This document shows, one piece after another, positions 23,757 through 35,005 of a DNA stretch of 64,000 bases (positions within the stretch are counted from its first letter, which is position 1; each line of letters opens with the position of its first letter). Source of the stretch: Boswellia sacra (lineage: Eukaryota > Streptophyta > Magnoliopsida > Sapindales > Burseraceae); contig SNVD02000348.1 of the NCBI GenBank assembly GCA_013180625.2, forward strand, positions 62,001 to 126,000. Direction: 5' to 3'. A program made the translations under genes and the position numbers. The notes under the pieces were generated by a model. It was not told the origin of the DNA. It worked only from the letters and a program-made list of their open reading frames with translations, and searched no databases.

Positions 23757-23769
23757 GGCTCTGATACCA
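23757..23769 (-). other. PBS forming the outer end of element G
   Basis: Minus strand TGGTATCAGAGCC, complementary to the 3' end of initiator tRNA-Met. It directly abuts the TSD gaagg (23770-23774). Because a PBS is the complement of a tRNA CCA end, its minus-strand DNA copy ends in CA-3', the dinucleotide integrase normally uses at LTR ends. Confidence 0.92.
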
Positions 23770-26152
23770 GAAGGAAGTTGCCTTGGTGAGGTTGTTCATC
23801 AAGAAGAACTCTTGGTGTGGTGTTATCAAGGGTTGAAGGAAGTTGCCTTGGTGAGGTTGTTCATCAAGAAGAACTCTTGGTGTGGTGTTATCAAGAGTTG
23901 GAAGAAAAAGTCTTGGTGAGGTTATTCATCAAGCAAGTTGTAAAGATTTCTACAACTAAGTGGAAAGCTCAGCTCGTGAAGCTAGGAGCCCGTGGACGTA
24001 GGCAAGGTTTGCCGAACCACGTAAATTAAGTTTACACTCTCTCTATCCCTATCTCTTTACATTAACTTGCACTTGTGATTTTTCTTTATTTCTATTCTCT
24101 TGATTCAATTCTATTTTCATCTTCTTCACCTTTATTCTCAAAGAAAGAGTTAAATAATTTTGATCTTTTAAGAAAAGTTTTCTAAATCAGTTTTTATAAA
24201 TAAAAACCCAATTCACCCCCCCTCTTGGGTTGCCATACCTGAGTCAACATAAGTATTCTTATTCTCCATTGAATTTACAATGTGTATGTATTATTAGTAT
24301 TATTAATTATGTGTATACATAATAGTGAGATGTTAATAACTAATAAGTTGGAAAGACCTTGTAGGAAGAACTTGAAACTTGTGGGGCTAAACTAGAATTT
24401 GGCTTCCGAGGATAAGTATATAAGGGTGAGGAATTGAGAGAATTCTAGACCACTTTTATTTTGGTTCTTACTCCCAAATCTCTAGCTCTCATTTCTTCCC
24501 ATAGCTTGGTCAAGAAATCAAGGAAGAAGAAGGAAGAAATAGGCAAGGTAGAGGTGGAACTCAATTTCCTCTTCAATTTCTTGTATTCCTCCATGAAGTT
24601 TTGAATGAATTTGTGTGAGATAAACATGAGTTATGGTATGTTGTGTTGTGCATGACTTGAAACTTACTAGAAAACATAGTTTATGATGAGCTAGGAAAGA
24701 TTTAAGAAGATTGAATGTGGTTAGGAAGTTAGAAATAGTATTTGAGTGCAAATCTTGCAGGGTTGTTATATTGAGCAGTGGCTAGTCCAAAATTTCCTAA
24801 AAATTCTAGGATCACCTTCTGGTTCTAAACTTGTTATAGGTAAAACTAAACATGTCTAAGATTATGTATAATTTTGAATTACTTAAAAATTTGAAGTATG
24901 TGAATTTGGATGAATTTTTTAATTGCTGACACAAAATTTAGGTTTCCACTGTTTTAGAACAGAGCATGGGGAACGAATTTTATTTGAGGGACTTAATTTT
25001 TATAAAAACTCTTGATTTTTGTTATGCAAGACCTTGAACCTGTTTTATTTTAAACTAAATATTTTTAGGGGTTTTTACAGCTTTGTACGAATTATTGTGA
25101 TTTTTCAAATTTAGGCTTATAAAAATGAAAATTTCAACCTTCAAAACAGAGTAAGCGATATAAATTACTTTTCACTAACTTAATCTTGTTAAAAAGTCGT
25201 TATTTTTGGTGAAATCGTTTGTAGATGTGTCTTTTGTTAGCATGTATATTTTTGTAAGGATTTGATGTCTATTGAGGGCTATATAAATTTTTAAAGCCAT
25301 ACTATTCAATGGAGGGGCCCTTAGGCAGGAATTAGAAGTGTGCCAAATTGAGTGATTTTAAAGGGCATACACCCCCATTTTGTTCTAATAATTTGTATAA
25401 GATATGTTATATGTGCATGCATGTGGTCTACAAAGTCATGTAGGTTTTGAGATAGGCATTCACTTCCTAAAAGATCATCCAAATTGTATGTGTGTGAAGT
25501 TGAATAAGTAAAGGGATTTGTCGTCCACTATTGAACCATGATCTTTAAGGGAATTTCGTTATGCTTTGTAGGTGAAATCAAGGATTCTATGACAGAAATT
25601 TGATCAGGCAAGTAAGCTAAACCCATTCTAAGGACATAATAAACTTACTATTATGCTTTATGTGATATTTGTGTAATGTGATGTTGCTAAAATACTAGTG
25701 TTATAGCAACTAAGTTGTGATTGTGATAAATGGAAAGCTTGACTTTGAGCTTGTATTATAAGATTGAAATGTGAAACTCAAGCATTGAATGTGATGTGTT
25801 GTGATGAATGAGAAGCTTAATTTAAAGCTTCGTTTATGTGACTGAAATGTGAATTGTGATATATGAACGGCATGCCAAACCTTGGGACATTGAATGCTCA
25901 TTATGTGATTGTTGCATGGGGGACACCTCTTGAAATTGTGCCGGGGTCCCCTCTAAAATGTTATAGACACACAGTGTTACACACAATGCAAAGTGCTACA
26001 TGTGAACTGTAATTGATTGAAAGAGGGGAGGTCCGAACCATGTGCTTCCTTACGTAGGATTTGGTAGCATAGGCCCGGTATCACCCAGATTGTCGAACTA
26101 GTCTCAAACTTATGACAAATGTGTAATATATGTGTCCCTAAGGTTATATGGA

Positions 26153-26420
26153 AATGAAATATGAGCACATGTGTATGTGTGATATGAATGGCCTGAAAAT
26201 AACTTATGTAAAATGAGACATGTATATGCATGTATGTATGTGTAATAAGCTTGGCTTGACAACAGCATATGTGTAATAAGACAAGTACATATGTGTATAT
26301 GTATGTGTGATAAGAATGGCCTAAAAAAGGGCATATGTGAAATGAGACAGGTACATGTGTTTGTGTGTCTGTGTGTATAAGTGAGAAGAATGGTCTAAGA
26401 AAGGCACACATGAAATATGA
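26153..26420 (+). repeat. Degenerate 60-70-bp repeats in solo LTR I
   Basis: About four units built from 'gtgataagaatggcctaaaaa.gg', 'catatgtg(a/t)aa(t/a)gagaca' and a run of tg/ta. The small frames over it on the minus strand come from the repeat itself. Confidence 0.6.
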
Positions 26421-27840
26421 TTAGAAATGGTGTGTATGTGTAAGCGATAAAAAGGAGCCAAAATTTTAGGTCAAATAGGGAATTGACGCAGGAGCACTAA
26501 TATTATTGCACAGGAGCACAACCTTAATGGACCTTAAAGATTTTGGGCAGTGAGCTGGTGCAGGTGCGCAACCCCTTTGGAGCAAAAGCGCCACTCTAAA
26601 ATTCAAAAAACAATATAAACCAGGCACTTGGCAATGCTGGGCAAGTTCTCTTGTGTAGGAGCGTGACTATTGAAATCTGTACTGTGTTTTTCAACTTCAG
26701 TATCAAGTCATTGTTTACTTGTAATACAAGTAATAAATAGTAATGCTAGTGCCTTTACTTAGCTTACTTGTTGAGTGAATTACTCATTAGTTTGTCGTGT
26801 TCTCAAGTGACCAATAGTATGATGAACTATGGAGGATTTTTGGCATGGCGATGATCAAGTTCCCTTGGTAACTCCTAATCCACTGCACTTTTGTCGTTGT
26901 GTTTATCATTACTTTGAATTTTTGTATCACAATGTATATAGGATATAGTATGGTAGTTGTAAGTTGTATTGAGAACTCTGGCCAATAAATAAAATGGAGA
27001 CATTTGTTCACTTTAGTTCTTAATTGATTGTTTGACTGAATGTGTCACACCCCATACCCTAACGGGTCCAAAGTGCAACTAAACATTCACTCAAGGTAAT
27101 ACAATATAGAAACGATAATGTCACAGTGAACCAAAATTTGCCAAGAGAACTCCGTTGTCGTCATGTTAAAATCGTCCTTAACCTAAGTATCATTAATCAT
27201 CTGAGGCACACAATAAAACTAATGAGTATAAACTCAATAAGTAAGGTAATTGAAGACAATAGCACAGTCAAACGGTAGAGAATCAAATAAAAATGTAAAA
27301 ACTGTTCATTTCTTATCTCATAACTAACAGTATCTTGAATTATAAGTCACAAAAATAGTATTCACTATTCACAAGTCGCGCTCCTACGAAATGAAGTTGG
27401 CACACCTGCGCCAAGTCTCAAGTTGGTGCCCCTTTCAAGATACCAGAACAGCGCTTCTACACCACTTGAATCATGAGCCTGCGCCAACTTTCTATCTAGA
27501 AAGCATTGAGTCAGTAGGGACTGTGCTCCGACGCCACTACGCTTGCGCGCCTATGTCCCTTGTCTGTTTTGGCCATCTTTCCTTAGACCATTTCATCACT
27601 TACACAACCACACATACATTAATTTCATTTCACATGTGCCTTTCTCAAGCCATTCACATTCCTCATACAAATTTATAAGCACATATTTCATTTCATATAT
27701 TTTTTTTCTCAAGCTATTCACAACACTCATTCGTATATGTGTTTATTTCATTTACAACTCATTCACATATGTGCTTATTTCATTCACGTATTCATTTATC
27801 TTATTTCAATATCGCCTTGGGGACATATAACACATATTAT

Positions 27841-28301
27841 CATAAATTTGAGGCCAGTTTGATAATTCAGGCAATACTGGGCCCATGCTATCGAATCCTC
27901 TGCAAGGAAACACATGATTCAAACCTCCCCTCATTCAATCAATCACAAATATTTGACCTATGCACATTACCATAAGTCTGAGGCTAATCTGACAATCCGG
28001 GTGATACTGGTCCTATGCCATGGTTAAGACCTCCCTCAGTCAATCAATCACAAAGATTTGGGCCAACACATTGTCTTAAGTCTGAGGGTAGTCTGACAAT
28101 TCAGGTGATACCGATCCTATGCTATGGTTTGGACCTCCCCTTAGTCAATCAATCACAAAGATTTAGGCCCACACATTATCACAAATCTGAGGCTAGTCTG
28201 ACAATTCGGATGATGCCGGTCCCATGCTATCGAATCCTTCATGAGGAAACACATAGTTCAGACCTCCCCTCATTCAATTAATCACAAAGATTTGGGCTCC
28301 T
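27841..28301 (-). repeat. Four tandem repeats (105-129 bp) in solo LTR J
   Basis: Units at about 27841-27969, 27970-28074, 28075-28179 and 28180-28301 share 'tctgaggctagtctgacaat', 'gatac(t/c)gg.cc(c/t)atgcta' and 'caatcaatcacaaagatttg'. LTR I has one copy only (about 26010-26125, inverted). Two of the four units contain an extra 'cgaatcct...gaggaaacacat' block. Confidence 0.85.
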
Positions 28302-28470
28302 ATGCATGAGTTACACAATACACATTTAGTGTCTCCCCAAGGTTTGGCACAAACCATCTTTTTCATAGTTTTCTCACATATCATTTTCCTACTACACAGA
28401 TTTCATGCCATCACACATAGGGCCATTTGCCCATTTCCATACCATTAAATATCAAAGTCTTAAGCATAAT

Positions 28471-29828
28471 TGATGAACACTTAAATATGTATGTTTAATA
28501 AGAACTTAGTTCATCATATTGCATTAATAGTGTCATTAAATTCTTCAACTTAAGCATATTTGTAGTCTTTGCATCTTTGGAATTAACTTCCTCTTAATTT
28601 TGGTTTTGTTATAGGTTCGGTAAAAATGGCATAACTCTCTATTTATAGATCAGAATGGTGCAAATCTTAATGTTTTAGAAAGCTAATTAAATTATCTACA
28701 AGATTATATGTCAAAGCATCATCAAATTCGGACTCTTAGTGGACCAAAAATGGGCTTGAAATGAACCCATCTGCAGATTCGGCCCAGCCTGACTATGCCT
28801 CAGTATTTTGATCATATCTCTCAGAATATGTATCCAAATTGTATGAATCAAGATGTTCTAGAAATCTGAGAGAAATATCTACAACTTTCATGAAGACATG
28901 TGATTAAAATTCACAATAATTCAAGGTCAAAATCAGTGGTCAAATTCAGTTCACCTAATTACCCCAATTGTCAAAGTTGGTGCATCTAATTTTTGACAAT
29001 TATTTCTTTGTAATTTGATAAGTTTGCCCCTAAATGTATCTATAAATAGAGGTGCCTTGTGACCCATTAGGGCATCTTGGCTTTTGCTGGGATCTTGTAT
29101 TGTGTTTCTCTCTTGTGTTTTAATGTTATTAATGAATTTCCTTTTTCTTGTATTTTGTGTTCTTTCTCTTGTAATGTCTTACTAATTTCTCTCTTGCTAG
29201 GGTGAAACCCTTGATATGAGAGTAAGGATTCTCTAACCCTTAATATGTACTTAATAATCATAATCTTATGTTGTTTATATGATTTATATTTATTTTCTTA
29301 ATCAATCTTGACACCACTCGTAAAGTGGAGGTCTTGATCCATTGTCGACAATCCTTGGCACATCAAATGCTTGGATCCTTTCTAGATGATGTATGGTTCT
29401 TCTTTACCGACACAAATCTAGTTAGGAACCTTGATTTGTTGTAGACATATGATGATTGGCACATTGGATGCTTGAACCCATTTACAAGAAGTGGTATAAA
29501 TATTGGTAACGAAACAAATATAATTCATATAACTAAAACGGGTTGTTTATCCTTATTTGAAATATCAAGGGCGGATCCCCTAACCTTAGCTCTCATTATT
29601 ATTGTGTGACTTTCTCTTGTGTTATTCTCATTTATTGTTTAAGAACTTGTTCTTTACTTATATTTGTTGATATTATCTTGCCATCCCTTTGAATCATCCA
29701 CATCATATTTGCTTACTTTATAGTTTGTAGCGCTAAAATCTCCTTCCTCGTGGATCGACCTCAATCTCACCGGGTTTATTACTTCGACACTCCTATACTT
29801 GGGAGACAATCCTTTTTCGGATGTGTTA
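28471..29828 (+). repeat. 5' LTR of element C
   Basis: Starts TGATGAACAC and ends GGATGTGTTA (terminal CA changed to TA). A TATA box tctataaataga is near 29039. It lacks the ~150-bp palindrome-array region found in the longer Athila LTRs. In the first 180 bp I count about ten differences from the 3' LTR. Confidence 0.93.
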
Positions 29829-29834
29829 AGTTTT

Positions 29835-29852
29835 TGGCGCTGTTGCAGGGGA
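29835..29852 (+). other. Primer-binding site of element C (tRNA-Asp type)
   Basis: tggcgctgttgcagggga, two differences from the tRNA-Asp 3' end complement, six bases after the LTR. Confidence 0.82.
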
Positions 29853-30070
29853 AGGTAAAGTTTGGCGTACAAAATTGTAAGTATTTTCTTTTCCCATTTC
29901 TATTTTTATTTTTCTTGCATATGTTCATCTTTTCTCTCCCCATTTCTATTTTTATTTTTCTTGCATGTGTTCATCTTTTCTTTGTCTTTGCATTAGTTGC
30001 TAGAATTGTTAGTAGCCACTCATCTTCTTTGAAAAAAAAATACCATGTTCAAACCCAACTAAGAACATAA

Positions 30071-32059
30071 ATGGATTGCATGAATCTTATGAGAACTTGT
30101 GCACAATCATGCATAGTCTTCCCTCATGATATAATATATTTCAACCATGAACCAGATTTCATTCAATTCTTACCTCACTTTCATGGCCTAGATGTTGAAA
30201 ACCCATATTTGCACTTGAGAGAATTTGAAGAGTTTTGTAACACATATAGTGACCTAAATTGTAGCATAAACATCTTTAGATTAAAGCTTTTTCCTTTTTC
30301 TTTAAAAAATAAAGCTAAAACATGGCTACAAAATCTTAGGTCAGGATCTATTAGCTCATGGGATGAAATGTAACAACAATTTCTTAAAAAATTCTTTCCT
30401 CCCTATAGAACAAATTCTCTCAAAAAGCAAATCATCAATTTCACTCAAAAACAAGGAGAGACCTTTTACCCATGTTGGGATAGGTATAACGCATTGCTTA
30501 ATACTTGTCCTCACCATAGTTTGGAAACATGGAGACTAGTTTTAATTTTTTATGAAGGTCTAACACATCAAGCTAGGCACATGGTAGATTTAATATGTAA
30601 TAGACAATTTGAAAACAAAGACCCTGATGAAGCTATGGATTACCTAGACTTACTAGCAAAAAATGCTCAAAATTGGAACAATGTTGGCACCTATGAGGTA
30701 CCAAGAACATCTAGTAGAGGCATTTATAACATTAGGGAGAATCATGATCATCATGCTAAATTTGCATCCCTAGCTAGAAAAGTCGAGGATTTAGAAATGT
30801 GGTTTATGCAAGAAATTGTTTGTCACACTTGTAATTCTAGTGATCATTCTACGGATGATTGCCCAATTGTGTCTACCTTTAGAAAAAGTCTCCATGAGCA
30901 AACCAATGTTTTAAACACTTTTCAAAGGTCAAATCCTAATCCTTACTCACAAAATTTTGAATGGAAAAATCACTTGAATTCTGATTTGAGGAATGATAAT
31001 AATGCACAATTTTATCAACCTCCCTTTCAATCATATCAAAATTTTCAAAAATCTTATGATCATGCATCTTATGAGGATCTCGAAGAAACATTGAATTCAT
31101 TCATTGCAAAGCAAGAGGCTTTTAATAGTCATGTTGCTCAAAGTATGGCAAACTTGAATGATGCTCGTGAAATACTTGCATTTGCACTTAATACTCATGA
31201 GACAGGTGAGTTTCCATCTCAATTAAAGCTAAGCTTCATCAATCCACATGTGAGTAATCCAAATGGCCAACATCTAAACGGAGATTCAGTAAGTACTCTT
31301 CACGATGGTAAGGTTGATAAAGAGCATATTCTTAACCCTTATGAGAAAGATGATGAATCAATCTTAAAGGGTAAGGAAGAGGTTAATAAACCTACACCTA
31401 ACAAGAAAGAGATCGAATCCTCATTTATGCCCTCATGTCATCATGCAAAGGAACACAACCAAAATGTTGACAACAATGAATTTTTCAAGCATGATGAATG
31501 TGAGGAAGCTAAAAGGACTAAAACTAATATGAAAAACTATATCCAGAATAAGAATTTTTCAAGTCCTTCAGAAATCGGGTTAACTAGTTCATTTGAACCA
31601 AGTGTGCAACTAGAGCCTATTACTTCTAAAGAATTCTCATTGCTTGATTTTGTACAGGTAAAGCAGATTAAGAGTTGGGAGCCATGCTTTGAAAAAAGGC
31701 AGGAAGAAACATCCACACTCAAGAATGCATGCCTCAAGGACAAACAAACTCAATCAGTGGTAATCTCTTCCATTCTCACAAATAAAGGAAAAAGAGAGGT
31801 ACCACCTCAATGGCATATTTTTGACCGTGGTAAATTACTTTTGAAGAGATTCCTCTTTTGGCCTTTTTTCACGACTAACCAAATTTTATCCGTTTGTGCC
31901 ATATTTTCATTTTTATTCTTGATTTTTGCTATCATTTCTAGTTTGTTCTTATTTTATTTTATGTGCTTTTATTTTATTTGTGTGTTTGCATTTTGTTTTC
32001 CGGTCAAGTGGCGGATACGGTACTCCGTGACTTTTAAAGTCGGTTTTTCAGTTCCCTAA
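30071..32059 (+). pseudogene. Element C gag with hydrophobic C-terminal extension
   Basis: One reading frame, broken only by a TAA at 30371-30373 after ISSWDEM. The N-terminal part has the Athila gag core (FLPHFHGLDVENPY, LKLFPFSLKNKAKTWLQNL). The rest (521 residues from 30494) has a CCHC zinc knuckle CHTCNSSDHSTDDC near 30824-30865, a long polar, Asn/Glu-rich region, and an unusual end. From about 31850 to 31995 it is strongly hydrophobic (FSFLFLIFAIISSLFLFYFM), long enough for one or two membrane spans, followed by PVKWRIRYSV from the normal post-pol region. The hydrophobic part has no counterpart in element A. No protease or other enzyme is encoded. Confidence 0.8.
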
Positions 32060-33638
32060 AAACTATTGCTCACCTTGCATCCATTTTCTTTTCTTCTCTC
32101 TCATTTTCTTCATAGTCTTGGGAATCTGACTCAAAACGACCCTGTTTGCCAGTTTATAAGAAAACTGGATGGGAAGCATATCCCCAACTCATAGAAGGTG
32201 TTTAAGCCGTTTCTGGACGTAAAACCAGAGGAAGATGTGAGCCACAATCACAACTACCTATACACATGCATGTGTGCCATCAATTTTAAATTTCTTATCT
32301 TTTATTTTATTTGTAGCATTTTATTTAATGAGTCTTTCAGGTCATCTCTCTTGAATAACAAAAGCTTCAGGTAATGTCTCTTATGCTTTATCTCTCTACA
32401 TTTAAACATTGCAGACAATGTTTCATTTGGTTGGGGGGGAAGGATAGTAGACATAAGTGTGTCTTGAATTTTCTTTTTCTTAAAAAAAAAGTGAGTTAGT
32501 AATTAGATTCAGAGTGCGGTGTAAGGAGTTCAAATCCTCTTGAGACACATTCTGGGTCAAGAATGGCAGAGTAAAGAGGACCAGTTTGAACTCTTGAAAC
32601 CCATTCTAACCAATTTGTCATTTTGTTTTGATTTTGTGAACTCATTTTAGCTAACTTGATATTATTTAGTTTTGATTTTCGAATTTTATAATAAGGAGGT
32701 CTTATTCATTTCACTTTAAATTATTCAAATCTATGAACTCTCACAACCTTATCATTTAAAAATTGTGTGCTTATGTACTCATTAAGCAAGTATTCATGAA
32801 CCTTTCTTCACACACACACACATACCTTGATGCATGATTGTGGGTGGCAAAATGAAATGTTGTAATATTTGAGTTCTTTTGTTTTGTTTAGGATAACAAC
32901 ACAAAGGAAGGGGAAAGTTAAAAAAAATAAAAAAAAATAAAAAAAGAAAAAAAAGAAAAGTGAAAAAAAAGAGAAAAAAAAAGAAAGAAAGCAATTGTGG
33001 ATAAGTTTGGTCTCGTAACCTCCTTAATTCGAGCAATTAAGCCCGAGGGGTGCCTAGACACCTAATACCCTAAGACCAACTGGTTTGGGAGCCATTGGCC
33101 CAAAGCTCGCTACATGGATTAAGGAGAAAGCTTAATGGGATTGAACATTGCACTATCCATAAGTTTTTAAGCAAAAATAAAGCATTGACAACCCGAGTCG
33201 TTAAGCTCGTAGGGGTGTCTTAACACCTAATGCCCTAAGGCCAACTGGTCTGGGAGTCATTAGCCTAAGGCTCGCTACATGGGTTAAAGATGCATTCCTT
33301 CAAAAAAAAAAAAAAAGAAGAAGAAAAAATATATATATATATAAATGAATAAATGCCCCCTACCTAAGGTTGTTAGCCTTAACAAATATTAGAACCGATA
33401 TGACTTCTTTCTAATAAGCCCCATAGTCATGTGTTGACTGAGCACAAAAGAATGTTTATTGATATCTTGACTGAAGGGTACATGAGTCATATAAAAAAAA
33501 AACGGTTGAGAGTTTGTTTATTTGGATAAAATCAAGGAGAGTGCAATAATGACCACCTTGGATGTAAAATTCTATAAATCACTTCTAAATAATAACGTTT
33601 TAATTGCTAGGAACTAACAATAAGCTGGTTAGGGGGTG
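31996..33638 (+). other. Element C 3' internal non-coding region and polypurine tract
   Basis: Collinear with element A from ccggtcaagtggcggatacgg (A: 3801) onwards, with two large gaps relative to A: the Cys-rich ORF (gap at about 32113) and the LOG-like insert (gap at about 32283). A-rich runs lie at 32485 and 32920-32990. The PPT agggggtg ends at 33638. No coding potential is seen. Confidence 0.8.
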
Positions 33639-35005
33639 TGATGAACACTTAAATATGTATGTTTAATAAGAGCTTGGTTCATCATATTACATTAATAGCA
33701 TCATTAAATTCTTTAACTTAAGCATATTTGTAGTCTTTTCATCTTTGGAATTAACTTCCTCTTAATTTTGGTTTTGTTATAGGTTCGGTAAAAATAGCGT
33801 AACTCTCTATTTATATATCAGAATGGTGCAAATCTTAATGTTTTGGAAAGCTAATTAAATTATCTACAAGATTGTATGTCACAAGCATCATCAAATTCAG
33901 ACTCTTAGTGGACCAAAAATGGGCTTGAAATGAACCCATCTACAGATTCGGCCCAGCCTGACCATGCCTCAGTATTTTGACCATATCTCTCAGAATACGT
34001 ATCCAAATTGTATAAATCAAGATGTTCTAGAAATCTGAGAGAAATATCTACAAATTTCATGAAGACATGTGTTTAAAATTCACAATAATTCAAGGTCAAA
34101 ATCAGTGGTCAAATTTTTTTCACCTAATTACCCCAATTGTCAAAGTTTGTGCATCTAATATTTGACAATTATTTCTTTGTAATTTGACAAGTTTGTCCCG
34201 GAATGTATCTATAAATAGAGGTGCCTTGTGACCCATTAGGGCATCTTGGCTTTTGCTGGGATCTTGTATTGTGTTTCTCTCTTGTGTTTTAATGTTATTA
34301 ATGAATTTCCTTTTTCTTGCATTTTGTGTTCTTTCTCTTATAATGCCTTGCTAATTTCTCTCTTGCTAAGGTAAAAGGGTGAAACCCTTGATATGAGAGT
34401 AAGGATTCTCTAACCCTTAATATGTGCTTAATAATCATAATCTTATGTTGTTTATGTAATTTATATTTATTTTCTTAATCAATCTTGACACCACTCGTAA
34501 AGTGGAGGTCTTGATCCATTGTAGACAATCCTTGGCACATCAAATGCTTGGATCCTTTCTAGATGTCGTATGGTTCTTTCTTACTGACACGAATCTAGTT
34601 AGGAACCTTGATTTGTTGTAGACATATGGAGATTGGCACATTGGATGCTTGAACCCATTTACAAGAAGTGGTATAAATATTGGTAACGAAGCAAATATAA
34701 TTCATATAACTAAAACGGGTTGTTTATCCTTATTTGAAATATCAAGGGCGGATCCCCTAACCTTAGCTCTCATTATTATTGTGTGAATTTCTCTTGTGTT
34801 ATTTTCATTTATTGTTTAAGAACTTGTTCTTTACTTATATTTGTTGATATTATCTTGCCATCCCTTTGAATCATCCACATCATATTTGCTTACTTTATAG
34901 TTTGTAGCGCTAAAATCCCTTTCCTCATGGATCGACCCCGGTCTCACCGGGTTTATTACTTCGACACTCCTATACTTGGGAGACAATCCTTTTTCGGATG
35001 TGTCA
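33639..35005 (+). repeat. 3' LTR of element C
   Basis: Starts TGATGAACAC and ends GGATGTGTCA, followed by the TSD ataat. A TATA box tctataaataga lies near 34208. Confidence 0.93.

Larger units (their letters stand above)
18942..23769 (-). mobile_element. Tork-like Ty1/copia element G with only one LTR, ending at its PBS
   Basis: Read on the minus strand the insertion starts exactly at the primer-binding site TGGTATCAGAGCC (23769) and ends with the 3' LTR end CCGTGCATAACA (18942). No 5' LTR exists, yet a perfect 5-bp TSD gaagg flanks it (18937-18941 and 23770-23774), and the uninterrupted partner LTR has a single gaagg. So the unit inserted in this form and was not trimmed later. Gag, protease, integrase, RT and RNase H follow in copia order. 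The 573-bp LTR has an inverted TGTTA/TAACA terminus. Confidence 0.9.
13295..24249 (+). mobile_element. SIRE-like Ty1/copia retrotransposon with large pol deletion
   Basis: LTRs 13295-15066 (1772 bp) and 17657-24249 (about 1760 bp once the nested element G and its 5-bp TSD are removed). The TSD taagt is at 13290-13294 and 24250-24254. The PBS tggtatcagagc (iMet type) starts at 15069 and the PPT aaaaagggggagat ends at 17655. Only gag, the protease start and the first part of RT remain; integrase and most of RT/RNase H are deleted. Long LTRs, gag style and two zinc knuckles suggest the SIRE/Maximus lineage. Confidence 0.88.
17657..24249 (+). repeat. 3' LTR of SIRE-like element, interrupted by element G
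   Basis: Two LTR pieces, 17657-18941 and 23775-24249. The start TGTTAGCCC and end GAGTCAACA match the 5' LTR, with scattered differences and small indels. Removing 18942-23774 restores the LTR with no gap. Confidence 0.93.
28471..35005 (+). mobile_element. Non-autonomous Athila element C, complete with LTRs, pol deleted
   Basis: LTRs 28471-29828 (1358 bp) and 33639-35005 (1367 bp), with a perfect TSD ataat (28466-28470 and 35006-35010). A tRNA-Asp type PBS starts at 29835. Only a gag-like ORF remains; protease, RT, RNase H and integrase are absent. From 31996 to 33638 it is collinear with the 3' part of element A, except that the Cys-rich ORF and LOG-like segments of A are missing. It may have moved using proteins from a full element. 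Confidence 0.93.

Noticed and set aside
18942..23769. Loss of the 5' LTR of element G by later deletion
   Set aside because: The perfect TSD directly touches the PBS; a random deletion would have removed or displaced the TSD.
25977..26411. 144-residue minus-strand frame rich in His/Tyr/Thr
   Set aside because: Created by the degenerate tg/ta repeats inside LTR I; not conserved in LTR J.
27841..28301. Regular repeats as a CRISPR array
   Set aside because: Units are long, imperfect, contiguous and inside an LTR in a plant genome; no spacers.
32794..33036. 80-residue minus-strand frame, almost all Phe/Leu
   Set aside because: Antisense of A-rich runs in the non-coding part of element C; the same happens at 5885-6178 in element A.
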